Origin: Flavobacteriaceae bacterium TMED81
Lineage (GTDB): Bacteria > Bacteroidota > Bacteroidia > Flavobacteriales > Flavobacteriaceae
Direction of reading: 5' to 3'
NCBI GenBank assembly: GCA_002171575.2
Contig: NHEI02000028.1
Span: forward strand, 1 to 38,328
DNA length: 38,328 nt
Numbering within the stretch: the first letter of the stretch is position 1; every line of letters starts with the position of its first letter. Below are positions 1-6,526 of this stretch, piece after piece. The notes under the pieces are model-generated. The model did not search any database, had not been told where the DNA came from, and worked only from the letters and a program-made list of their open reading frames with translations. The position numbers were made by a program, and so were the translations under genes.

Positions 1-107
1 AGGATACGTTTGGCGAGGCTGGCTCTCCTGCTCAACTTATGGAAAAATATGGCTTGAATGCGCAGTCAATCGTGAATGCAGCAAATCGAGTTATCGCTAG
101 AAAATAA
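1..107 (+). CDS. Transketolase C-terminal subunit (3' end only)
   Basis: This is the last 34 codons of a gene that begins before the window, read in the frame starting at base 3 and ending at a TAA (105-107) followed by a second TAA. The tail begins DTFGEAGSPAQLMEKYGL, which I recognise as the C-terminus of the transketolase pyrimidine-binding/C-terminal chain. Many Bacteroidota encode transketolase as two separate subunits, so this is probably the C-terminal one, acting in the non-oxidative pentose phosphate pathway. Only the tail is visible, so a full-length transketolase or a 1-deoxyxylulose-5-phosphate synthase-like tail cannot be fully excluded. The gene converges on the FKBP lipoprotein gene with only about 11 bases between stop codons. 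Confidence 0.75.
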   Translation, partial: DTFGEAGSPAQLMEKYGLNAQSIVNAANRVIARK

Positions 108-118
108 TAAGTGACTAC

Positions 119-1009
119 TTAAGAAGCGTCTAAATAGTCTGGTGTACCATCCCCATCGGAGTCATCAGCAAGGCCATCTGCATCAACATCATACTCGTCG
201 ATCGTCAGAATGCCATCGCCATCATCATCATTGTCGAGATAGTTCGGGATGCCATCGCCATCGGTATCGTCAGCATCGTCTGTAAAATGACGGTTTCCGT
301 CGATGTCTTCCTCACTTGTCGGAACAGAATCTTCGTCATGATCAGCCGTAGCAAAGGTGTACAAATCGACTGCAAAAATCAAAGGTGCATATTCTCTAGG
401 AGCAGACTGACTGCCGTAATACCCTAGAGCGGAAGGCATAATTGCTACCGCCGTTCCAAAGCCGTCGTAGCTAATCAACCCAGTTGCGGGGTCAACTTCC
501 CAAGTTCCATGCTTGATAAAAGGATAGAGTTCATAAAACCCCTGAACTGTACTCAATCCCGTAAACCAAATTTGCTGTTCACTTTGATCAAAAGAGTACC
601 CATCAAGTAACATCCCTTTATAGGTAATGTAGACCTCATCGGCAATGGTTGGCGAATCCCCAACACCTTCTCGGACGTTTGGAATCACGTACATGGTGTG
701 TGTGATAAAATTGCCATCCTGGTCTTTGACTTGCACCTCATGCTCAACAACTTGATCAATCATAGGAGTTTTGCCAGAAGCATTAACCAACGAATCGATT
801 GTAAATTCCACTCGTTCGCCAGACGCTGCATTCGCATATTCCTCATAATTATAATAATGACTTTGCAAAAAGGAAATGATTGAATCGTTGTCAGCCGTCC
901 GTTGTTCCTCGTAATCACGTGGAGGGGGAATTACTGATCTTGTTGTATCATCACATTGGATAAAGGTAAAAGCCAGAACAAATAGGAAAAGAAGATTGTG
1001 CGTTTTCAT
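119..1009 (-). CDS. FKBP-type peptidyl-prolyl isomerase lipoprotein with calcium-binding repeats
   Basis: A 296-aa exported protein. The N-terminus (MKTHNLLFLFVLAFTFIQC) is a hydrophobic signal peptide ending in a likely lipobox cysteine at residue 19, so the mature protein is probably lipid-anchored facing the periplasm or outside. Residues of about 110-215 have an FKBP-like fold signature (DEVYITYKGMLLDG; later PREYAPLIFAVDLY), suggesting prolyl cis-trans isomerase or chaperone activity. The last 70 residues are an acidic run of thrombospondin type 3-like repeats (DTDGDGIPNYLDNDDDGDG, then DSDGDGTPDYLD), which in this family bind calcium. Isomerase activity is inferred from the family. Several FKBP active-site aromatics are not clearly present, so it could be a non-catalytic member. 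The gene is divergent from the Hsp15 gene. Confidence 0.75.
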   Translation of the reverse strand: MKTHNLLFLFVLAFTFIQCDDTTRSVIPPPRDYEEQRTADNDSIISFLQSHYYNYEEYANAASGERVEFTIDSLVNASGKTPMIDQVVEHEVQVKDQDGNFITHTMYVIPNVREGVGDSPTIADEVYITYKGMLLDGYSFDQSEQQIWFTGLSTVQGFYELYPFIKHGTWEVDPATGLISYDGFGTAVAIMPSALGYYGSQSAPREYAPLIFAVDLYTFATADHDEDSVPTSEEDIDGNRHFTDDADDTDGDGIPNYLDNDDDGDGILTIDEYDVDADGLADDSDGDGTPDYLDAS

Positions 1010-1082
1010 CGAAAAAAATAGTGGGACAAGATACGATTTTCTTGTATTTTTGAATCTGTATAAATCACAATTAACATTTCTT

Positions 1083-1469
1083 TTGCGAATTGATAAATAT
1101 CTCTGGGCGATCCGTTTTTACAAATCGAGAAATGAAGCATCGATTGCTTGTAAAAAAGGTCATGTTCGCATAGATGAAGTGACAGTAAAACCCTCTAGAG
1201 AGGTTTTTGGTGCGGAAAAAATACTGATTCGAAAAAATCAAATGGAGTTTACCCTACTTGTGCTTGGAATTCCAAAGTCAAGAGTTGCTGCCAAATTGGT
1301 GGAACAATATGCCAAAGACCTGACGCCTGAAGGTCTTCGGAAAGCGAGAACAGAAATTGCCGTCAATCAAGCGAACAACAGATTTGAAACTGGCGGTAGG
1401 CCAAGTAAAAAAAATCGAAGAGACCTGATGGATTTTATGGATAGTGAGTCCGATTCTACTGATGAATGA
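1083..1469 (+). CDS. hslR: Heat shock protein 15-like RNA-binding S4 domain protein
   Basis: A 128-aa S4-domain protein. The N-terminal sequence (RIDKYLWAIRFYKSRNEAS, then CKKGHVRIDEVTVKPSREV) is the S4 RNA-binding fold typical of Hsp15. That family binds free 50S subunits carrying a stalled nascent chain and helps recycle them. The C-terminal tail is basic (RPSKKNRRD). I place the start at TTG 1083 because homologues begin right at the (L/M)RIDKYLW segment. The longer frame from 996 would run into the divergent lipoprotein signal sequence and adds 29 residues unlike the family. A TAnnTTTG -7 element (TATTTTTG, 1045-1052) lies upstream, with no clear -33 TTG. The gene is followed closely by the phosphoribosyltransferase gene. 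Confidence 0.8.
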   Translation: MRIDKYLWAIRFYKSRNEASIACKKGHVRIDEVTVKPSREVFGAEKILIRKNQMEFTLLVLGIPKSRVAAKLVEQYAKDLTPEGLRKARTEIAVNQANNRFETGGRPSKKNRRDLMDFMDSESDSTDE

Positions 1470-1481
1470 TTATATTTGAGT

Positions 1482-1979
1482 ATGTACAATGATTGCATTT
1501 TAACAGCCGAACAAGCAGAGCTGAGTATCCGAAGGATTGCTTATCAAATCCTTGAAGACAATCCCGGTGAAAAAAGAATTGTGGTTGCTGGCGTGATATC
1601 AAATGGCAATCAGGTCGCCAAATCGATCGCTAAAGTTTTGCGATCGATATCGGACATTGAGGTGTTGGATTGCCAAATCCAAATTGATAAAAAAAATCCC
1701 AGAAACAAGATTCAAATGTCTATAGATGAATCTCAATATGAAAACCAATCGGTTGTCATCGTTGATGACGTTTTACATACTGGCTCGACATTGATCTATG
1801 CAGTTCGTCACTTTCTTCAAGTGTCACTTACCCAATGTAAAGTTGCTGTATTAATCAATCGAAATCATAAAAAGTTTCCCATAAAGGCAGATTATAAAGG
1901 AATCTCATTGTCCACAAGCATGCACGAACATGTAGAAATTGTGTGTAAAAACGATACTTTCGAAGGGTATCTAACCTAG
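1482..1979 (+). CDS. PyrR-like phosphoribosyltransferase
   Basis: A type I phosphoribosyltransferase-fold protein of 165 aa. The diagnostic PRPP-binding loop is visible at residues 94-103 (VDDVLHTGST), preceded by hydrophobic strand residues VVIV. Overall layout and length fit the PyrR/hypoxanthine-type group, so it could be a uracil phosphoribosyltransferase or an orphan PRTase; the substrate cannot be read from sequence alone. The start is ATG 1482; an in-frame TTG two codons earlier (1476) is an alternative. It lies 12 bases after the Hsp15 stop, so the two are probably cotranscribed. Its 3' end overlaps the convergent shikimate kinase gene by 9 bases. Confidence 0.75.
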   Translation: MYNDCILTAEQAELSIRRIAYQILEDNPGEKRIVVAGVISNGNQVAKSIAKVLRSISDIEVLDCQIQIDKKNPRNKIQMSIDESQYENQSVVIVDDVLHTGSTLIYAVRHFLQVSLTQCKVAVLINRNHKKFPIKADYKGISLSTSMHEHVEIVCKNDTFEGYLT

Positions 1980-2525
1980 TTTTTTGATAATCTGATCGAC
2001 GAGTTCTTGTGGAGTTTCATCCTGTATATACAAGAGGTGATTGGCCTGCTCATAAAATTGTTTTCTTTCAAAAATATGCTTTGCAATAAACTCTTGCAGT
2101 TTGTCTTTTGAAGTTAAATGAGATATCATCGGACGATGGTCTTTCTCGGAAAATAAGCGATGACAGAGGGTTGAAAGGGAAGGAGATAAATAAAAAGTAT
2201 GGGGTGTTGACTGAACCACAGACAGCATATTGTCAGCGTAGCAAGGAGTTCCACCACCAAGCGAAATCACAGATGCTTGAGCTGAAATTAGCAAGTCATC
2301 AAGGGCTCTTTTTTCAAGTTTTCTAAAGCTGATTTCGCCATATTCTAGAAAAAGGTTTGGTACAGAACGACCGTGTATTTCGCTCAAATAATCATCCATA
2401 TCAACAAAAGGCAATGCAAGTTGTTTTGCGAGGAGTTGACCAACTGTGGATTTTCCACAACCCATATAGCCAAGGAGAATGATCGGTTGATCGGATTTTT
2501 CTGAATAAAGTACTTGCTCGCTCAT
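1971..2525 (-). CDS. aroK: Shikimate kinase
   Basis: A 184-aa P-loop kinase that phosphorylates shikimate to shikimate 3-phosphate in the chorismate (aromatic amino acid) pathway, in the cytoplasm. The Walker A motif GYMGCGKST spans residues 19-27. It is followed by MDDYL (substrate-binding Asp region), an SLGGGTPCY segment (shikimate-binding GGG) and a lid region with DHRPM, all in family order. Length is normal for the family. The start ATG at 2525 gives a short nine-residue N-terminal tail before the first strand. The gene stands alone on this strand, and its 5' side faces the tRNA operon promoter. Confidence 0.93.
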   Translation of the reverse strand: MSEQVLYSEKSDQPIILLGYMGCGKSTVGQLLAKQLALPFVDMDDYLSEIHGRSVPNLFLEYGEISFRKLEKRALDDLLISAQASVISLGGGTPCYADNMLSVVQSTPHTFYLSPSLSTLCHRLFSEKDHRPMISHLTSKDKLQEFIAKHIFERKQFYEQANHLLYIQDETPQELVDQIIKKLG

Positions 2526-2557
2526 TGTCGGATTACAAATTTAAGCCAATTTAAACT

Positions 2558-2588
2558 TTGATTAATCGTAGAATTGAATTTATATTTG
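2558..2588 (+). promoter_or_regulatory. Promoter of the tRNA-Lys/Lys/Leu operon
   Basis: A -33 TTG at 2558-2560 and a -7 TATATTTG at 2581-2588 are separated by 20 bases. This fits the Bacteroidota consensus TTG-N17-23-TAnnTTTG exactly, and the -7 box lies 19 bases before the first tRNA. Confidence 0.7.
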
Positions 2589-2607
2589 CAGCCATTATAA
2601 AAAGGAC

Positions 2608-2680
2608 GATTTGGTAGCTCAGTTGGTAGAGCATCTCCCTTTTAAGGAGAGGGTCCTGGGTTCGAGACCCAGCCAAATCA
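2608..2680 (+). tRNA. tRNA-Lys (anticodon TTT), copy 1
   Basis: A 73-base cloverleaf. The acceptor stem GATTTGG pairs with CCAAATC, followed by discriminator A. The anticodon loop CTTTTAA gives anticodon TTT, and the T-loop is TTCGAGA. The 3' CCA is not encoded (CAA follows). It is the first gene of a three-tRNA operon. Confidence 0.97.
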
Positions 2681-2684
2681 CAAA

Positions 2685-2757
2685 GACTTGGTAGCTCAGT
2701 TGGTAGAGCATCTCCCTTTTAAGGAGAGGGTCCTGGGTTCGAGACCCAGCCAAGTCA
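2685..2757 (+). tRNA. tRNA-Lys (anticodon TTT), copy 2
   Basis: A 73-base tandem copy of the preceding tRNA-Lys, starting 5 bases later. It is identical except for the third acceptor base pair, which is C-G here (GACTTGG / CCAAGTC) instead of T-A. The anticodon loop CTTTTAA again gives TTT. CCA is not encoded. Confidence 0.97.
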
Positions 2758-2771
2758 CAACAAGTCCCTCA

Positions 2772-2857
2772 GCGCACGTGGCGGAACTGGTAGACGCGCT
2801 AGGTTGAGGGCCTAGTGGGAGTTAAATCCCGTGGAGGTTCGATTCCTCTCGTGCGCA
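2772..2857 (+). tRNA. tRNA-Leu (anticodon GAG)
   Basis: An 86-base class II tRNA with a long variable arm. The acceptor GCGCACG pairs with CGTGCGC, followed by A. The anticodon stem CTAGG/CCTAG encloses loop TTGAGGG, giving anticodon GAG (leucine codons CUC/CUU). CCA is not encoded. It is the last gene of the tRNA operon. Confidence 0.96.
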
Positions 2858-2883
2858 CAATTTTCCATTTAACTTTTTTTTCC

Positions 2884-2923
2884 TACTTTTGTTTAATGTT
2901 TGTCAATTAAACGTTAAACAAAA
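2884..2923 (+). promoter_or_regulatory. Palindromic operator over the merR promoter and start codon
   Basis: Arms TTTTGTTTAA (2887-2896) and TTAAACAAAA (2914-2923) form a perfect inverted repeat. Inside it lies a second pair, GTTTAAT (2891-2897) and ATTAAAC (2906-2912). A match to the -7 consensus, TACTTTTG (2884-2891), overlaps the left arm, and the right arm ends on the A of the merR start codon. No clear -33 TTG is seen. The same arms occur upstream of the photolyase operon (11187-11222). The position over the promoter and start codon suggests repression or autoregulation, probably by the MerR protein itself; that is inference. Confidence 0.65.
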
Positions 2924-3819
2924 TGGATCGGGTCAAAACAAGTTTTAGTATAAAAAATCTGGAGCATCTCTCCGGAATTAAAGCCCACACCATACGGATT
3001 TGGGAAAAAAGGTACAACCTTTTTGAGCCGGAACGCACAGAAACCAACATTCGCCTCTACAATCTTGATAGCTTGCAAAAGCTTCTCAACGTTTCGATGT
3101 TGTATAAAAATGGCTTTAAGATTTCGAAAATCGCCAGAATGGAGGTAAACGAAATCAAAGATAAAGTCCACACAATTACTCTTCAAAAGAGTCCTTACGA
3201 TTGGTCACTCGGTCTCTTTAAGCTATCAATGATCAATTTTGATCAGCGTTTATTTACAAACACGTTCGATGAGCTCATGGAAAAAATGAGTTTTGGTGAA
3301 ATTTACCAATCCATCTTCACTCCCCTGATGATCGAACTTGGCGTTTTATGGCAAACCAATTCCATCAGCCCATCTCACGAGCACTTTATAACGAGTTTGA
3401 TCAAACAAAAAATACATTCACTCTGTGAAAAGTTGCAAGAGAATCAACCTCAAAATACAGATCAAACTTTTGTGCTTTATCTCCCCGACAATGAGATCCA
3501 CGAACTGGGACTGCTTTATCTAAACTACGAGATTCTGGACCGTGGGTATAAAACTATCTTTTTAGGTCAATCCGTTCCGACAACAAGTCTATCTAATTTT
3601 CAAGACAAAGCAGATAAAATGGTTTTTGTATCCTGCTTTACGATCGAACCCAATCATGACCGTGTAGATGAGTATCTGGAAGAATTTGAAAAAGAGGTTT
3701 TATCAACGGAAGGTTCTGAGTTATTGATTACCGGATACCAAGCCAAATACATTACAAAACCCAAAAACCCTAGGGTTCGTATTTTTGAATCTTCTGCCGA
3801 ATTGATTAAAGAGTTATAA
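2923..3819 (+). CDS. MerR-family regulator with B12-binding domain (CarH/LitR-like photoreceptor)
   Basis: A 298-aa cytoplasmic transcription factor. Residues of about 7-75 are a MerR winged helix (HTIRIWEKRYNLFEPERT). Residues 90-170 fit the helical half of a cobalamin-binding domain and carry W143-x9-E153-H154, the exact Wx9EH signature of CarH/LitR adenosylcobalamin photoreceptors. Residues 182-298 are Rossmann-like, with E191-I-H193-E-L-G196, a close form of the DxHxxG motif whose His ligates cobalt. The residue after the Trp is Gln144; in Thermus CarH it is a His used for the light-state bond, so photochemistry may differ. In characterised relatives, the dark B12-bound form represses carotenoid or photolyase genes and light releases it. 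The gene is followed by crtB and crtZ. Light sensing is inferred, not shown. Confidence 0.82.
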   Translation: MDRVKTSFSIKNLEHLSGIKAHTIRIWEKRYNLFEPERTETNIRLYNLDSLQKLLNVSMLYKNGFKISKIARMEVNEIKDKVHTITLQKSPYDWSLGLFKLSMINFDQRLFTNTFDELMEKMSFGEIYQSIFTPLMIELGVLWQTNSISPSHEHFITSLIKQKIHSLCEKLQENQPQNTDQTFVLYLPDNEIHELGLLYLNYEILDRGYKTIFLGQSVPTTSLSNFQDKADKMVFVSCFTIEPNHDRVDEYLEEFEKEVLSTEGSELLITGYQAKYITKPKNPRVRIFESSAELIKEL

Positions 3820-3891
3820 TTTTTTTCTTTGAAGTTGAATAAACAAGAAAAAAATTATAATTTGCAATTGGTAATTAGAGAAAGTTATTTT

Positions 3892-4731
3892 GTGAAATCT
3901 ATTTTTGATTCTGTATCGAAACGATGTAGCAAAGAAATCACGGAGTCGTATAGTACTTCATTTTCTTTGGCTACACGTATGCTATCATCTGAAATACGTC
4001 AAGACATATACAACATTTATGGTTTTGTCAGATTGGCGGACGAAATTGTTGATAGTTTTCACGATTATGATAAAGTGGCACTTCTAGACCGTTTTGAAGA
4101 CGATTTGGCATATGCACTGACGGAAAAAATCAGTACAAACCCTGTTCTGAATGCTTTCCAAGAGACCGTTCATCGCTACGAAATAGACAAAGAATTCATT
4201 GACGCTTTTATGCAAAGCATGCGCTGGGATCTATCAAAAAAGGTTTATCAAACAGATGAGGAGTATAAAAATTACATTTATGGTTCTGCTGACGTTGTTG
4301 GATTGATGTGTTTACGGGTTTTTGTCAAAGGAGACCGTGAGCTTTTCGACGAATTGAAATCTTCAGCCATGGCACTGGGTTCTGCCTTTCAAAAAGTAAA
4401 TTTTCTTCGTGATCTCAAAAATGACTACGAACAACTAGAGCGCTCTTATTTTCCGAATGTAAACCTCAGAGAGCTTGACGAGGCCTCCAAGCAGAAAATT
4501 ATCGCCGAAATTGAAGCCGATTTTCACAAAGGCCTGTCTGGAATTTTCAAATTACCCGATGCAGCAAAATTTGGTGTTTACACCGCCTATAAGTATTACC
4601 TCCGTCTGCTAAAGAAACTAAAACGGGTTCCCTCTATTGACATCAAAAACAAAAGAATACGTGTGGCCAATATCCAAAAAGTGGATGTGCTAGCTCGCTC
4701 CTATGTTCGGTATCGATTCAATATTCTGTAA
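3892..4731 (+). CDS. crtB: Phytoene synthase (squalene/phytoene synthase family)
   Basis: A 279-aa enzyme that condenses two geranylgeranyl diphosphates to phytoene, the first committed carotenoid step. Both aspartate-rich motifs that bind magnesium-diphosphate are visible: D50-EIV-D54 (ADEIVDSF) and D174-LKN-D178 (NFLRDLKNDYEQLERSYFP). A YGSADVVGLMCL segment precedes the second. I chose GTG 3892 because homologues start near the KSIFDSVSKRCS segment. An in-frame TTG at 3829 would add 21 lysine-rich residues unlike the family. The gene lies 72 bases after merR and 3 bases before crtZ on the same strand. Unusually for this arrangement, no phytoene desaturase (crtI) lies beside it. Confidence 0.92.
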   Translation: MKSIFDSVSKRCSKEITESYSTSFSLATRMLSSEIRQDIYNIYGFVRLADEIVDSFHDYDKVALLDRFEDDLAYALTEKISTNPVLNAFQETVHRYEIDKEFIDAFMQSMRWDLSKKVYQTDEEYKNYIYGSADVVGLMCLRVFVKGDRELFDELKSSAMALGSAFQKVNFLRDLKNDYEQLERSYFPNVNLRELDEASKQKIIAEIEADFHKGLSGIFKLPDAAKFGVYTAYKYYLRLLKKLKRVPSIDIKNKRIRVANIQKVDVLARSYVRYRFNIL

Positions 4732-4734
4732 TCC

Positions 4735-5184
4735 ATGCTCCTCACCATTCAGATTTTTATTTTTTTCGCCACCTTTATTTTTATGGAAGCTGTCGCATGG
4801 TTTTCCCACAAGTACATCATGCATGGGTTTTTATGGTCACTTCACAAAGACCATCACCACAAAGACCACGATTCAAATTTTGAAAGAAACGATGCCTTTT
4901 TTCTCTTTTATGCAGCTGTTAGCGCTGGTTTTGTGATTTTATGGGGAGAGTTTGGATTTTGGCCGGGAATGGCAATTGCCTTAGGGATTTTTGCTTATGG
5001 TCTCACTTATTTTTTTGTTCACGACATCTTTATCCATCAGCGCGTAAAATGGTTCCGCAATGCCAATACAACCTATGCAAAAGCGATTCGAAGGGCACAC
5101 AAAATTCATCATAAAAACCTAAACAAAGAAAATGGAGAATGCTATGGCATGCTCTGGGTGCCGATGAAGTATTTTAAGAAATAA
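4735..5184 (+). CDS. crtZ: Beta-carotene hydroxylase, fatty acid hydroxylase superfamily
   Basis: A 149-aa integral membrane di-iron oxygenase that hydroxylates beta-ionone rings, making zeaxanthin from beta-carotene. The histidine clusters that bind iron are all present: HKYIMH, HKDHHHKDH, HDIFIH and HKIHH, in the family order. Hydrophobic segments lie at residues of about 1-20 and 55-90, with a further one preceding HDIFIH. Length is typical for bacterial CrtZ. The gene begins 3 bases after crtB, so it is almost certainly cotranscribed and probably controlled by the adjacent MerR protein. It converges with ribH, with a 3-base gap between stops. The pathway is implied; no lycopene cyclase is present in the window. 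Confidence 0.9.
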   Translation: MLLTIQIFIFFATFIFMEAVAWFSHKYIMHGFLWSLHKDHHHKDHDSNFERNDAFFLFYAAVSAGFVILWGEFGFWPGMAIALGIFAYGLTYFFVHDIFIHQRVKWFRNANTTYAKAIRRAHKIHHKNLNKENGECYGMLWVPMKYFKK

Positions 5185-5187
5185 GTA

Positions 5188-5655
5188 CTATAAATGCGCC
5201 ATTTCAATGGCAGCAACCGCCGCTTCTTCCCCTTTATTTCCCAATGATCCTCCACTTCTCGCATGTGATTGCTCGATTTTATCATCTGTTAACACACAGA
5301 AAATAACTGGTACTGTACCCATCGCATTGAGCTGCTGAATTCCGTTAGTCACCCCTTGACAGACATAATCGAAATGGCTTGTTTCTCCTCGAACTACATT
5401 GCCAATAGCAATGATCGCATCATATTTTTTTTCCATCGCAACACGACTCGCATATACCAATTCAAAGCTACCAGGAACATCAATACGATCAATTTGTTTT
5501 GCCTGTTGTTGTTGCAAAATTTGATGGGCTCCCGCAAAGAGACGATCGGTTATTTCACTGTTCCATCGGGAGACGATGAGTGCAAAACGCAAACCTTCAG
5601 CACTGGGGAGTGTTTCGTGATTGATATGCTTGCTGTTCTGACTGCTCGTTGCCAT
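5188..5655 (-). CDS. ribH: 6,7-dimethyl-8-ribityllumazine synthase
   Basis: A 155-aa enzyme of riboflavin synthesis that condenses 5-amino-6-ribitylaminouracil with 3,4-dihydroxy-2-butanone 4-phosphate, usually in a 60-subunit capsid or a pentamer. Family motifs are clear: SRWNSEITDRL near the N-terminus, VPGSFEL, and GNVVRGETSHFDYVC containing the catalytic His, then the SGGSLGNKGEEAA segment that binds phosphate. The start ATG at 5655 lies immediately after the stop of the upstream TPR gene; an in-frame ATG at 5676 overlapping that gene is less likely. Riboflavin feeds FAD, the cofactor of the photolyases in this window, but no regulatory link is visible. Confidence 0.95.
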   Translation of the reverse strand: MATSSQNSKHINHETLPSAEGLRFALIVSRWNSEITDRLFAGAHQILQQQQAKQIDRIDVPGSFELVYASRVAMEKKYDAIIAIGNVVRGETSHFDYVCQGVTNGIQQLNAMGTVPVIFCVLTDDKIEQSHARSGGSLGNKGEEAAVAAIEMAHL

Positions 5656-5656
5656 A

Positions 5657-6412
5657 TTATATGCTGGCTTGACCAAGCAAAGCGTCGATGTGCTTGGCGT
5701 CTACCCCACTTGAAAAATCATCTTTAATGATGGTAAAGTATGCTTTGGCAGTTTTTTTATCTCCAAGTGATAAAGCAACAAGACCAGCTTTACGCAAATA
5801 ACGTGGGTAGGTAATTTGATTGTCACTAAACGATAAGGCCTTCTCATAGTAGTTTAAGGCATCTGAAAGTTGATCCAACTCAGCAAAAGCATCACCAATC
5901 CCTCCCAAAGCAAGGGGAGCAAGTAACGGGTCAGAAGAGCTAAAATCCTCTAGGTAATCAATCGCTAACTCATATTCACCCAAATGAAGATAAATCATAC
6001 CCGAACTATAAGTCGCCAAATTGGCTGCAGGTGTTCCACCATAATTATCAATAATATCGAAAAAACCATATTTCCCGTTGGCTCCACTTAGTGCATTCTG
6101 AAAAAGAGAATCGCGAAGTTCTTCATCTGCCAATCCCTTTTCAAAAAAGTCTTGGGCTTGAAAGATCTCTGTGTTGGCTTCCGCAATTTTAGGATTGAGA
6201 ATTAAACTTTGATATCCCAAATAACCAAGAACAACAAGGACGATTCCAAAAATCAATCCGAAAATCTGTCGCTGATAAGCTGCAATCCATTGTTCTAATC
6301 TTGATGCACCTGTGTCGAGATTTGAAAAAACCTCTTCCGTTCTGCTTTCTGTGGCTTGAGAACCCTTGGGGTTTTGCGTTTTCTTAGCACCTCTTTTTTT
6401 ATATGTGGCCAT
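5657..6412 (-). CDS. Membrane-anchored tetratricopeptide repeat protein
   Basis: A 251-aa protein with a basic, disordered N-terminus (residues 1-45) and one membrane segment at about 50-68 (IFGLIFGIVLVVLGYLGYQ). A helical repeat domain occupies the rest, with TPR-like periodicity (ALGGIGDAFAELDQLSDALNYYEKAL; LRKAGLVALSLGDKKTAKAYF). This architecture resembles YfgM-type TPR proteins that work with envelope protein folding or translocation factors, but the specific role is unknown. It probably forms an operon with ribH, whose ATG follows directly. A -7 box TATTTTTG lies on this strand at 6432-6439, about 20 bases before the start, without a well-spaced -33 TTG. Confidence 0.8.
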   Translation of the reverse strand: MATYKKRGAKKTQNPKGSQATESRTEEVFSNLDTGASRLEQWIAAYQRQIFGLIFGIVLVVLGYLGYQSLILNPKIAEANTEIFQAQDFFEKGLADEELRDSLFQNALSGANGKYGFFDIIDNYGGTPAANLATYSSGMIYLHLGEYELAIDYLEDFSSSDPLLAPLALGGIGDAFAELDQLSDALNYYEKALSFSDNQITYPRYLRKAGLVALSLGDKKTAKAYFTIIKDDFSSGVDAKHIDALLGQASI

Positions 6413-6526
6413 AGCTTGTAAATCGTGTTTGCAAAAATATGATAATTATTGAAATGAACATTCTACAAAAACGAGCAAAAATCAATAATTTGGTCATGTA
6501 CAAACTAAAATAACAATCCCTGACCT

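Noticed and set aside
996-1082. Upstream extension of the Hsp15 gene from ATG 996
   Set aside because: It overlaps the divergent lipoprotein signal peptide and has no S4-family similarity; TTG 1083 fits better.
2558-2857. tRNA cluster as an integration site of a mobile island
   Set aside because: No integrase, direct repeat of a tRNA end or other mobile gene is found nearby; the repeat is a tandem tRNA gene.
3829-3891. Longer crtB start at TTG 3829 adding 21 residues
   Set aside because: The extra residues are lysine/asparagine-rich and not part of phytoene synthases; GTG 3892 fits the family start.
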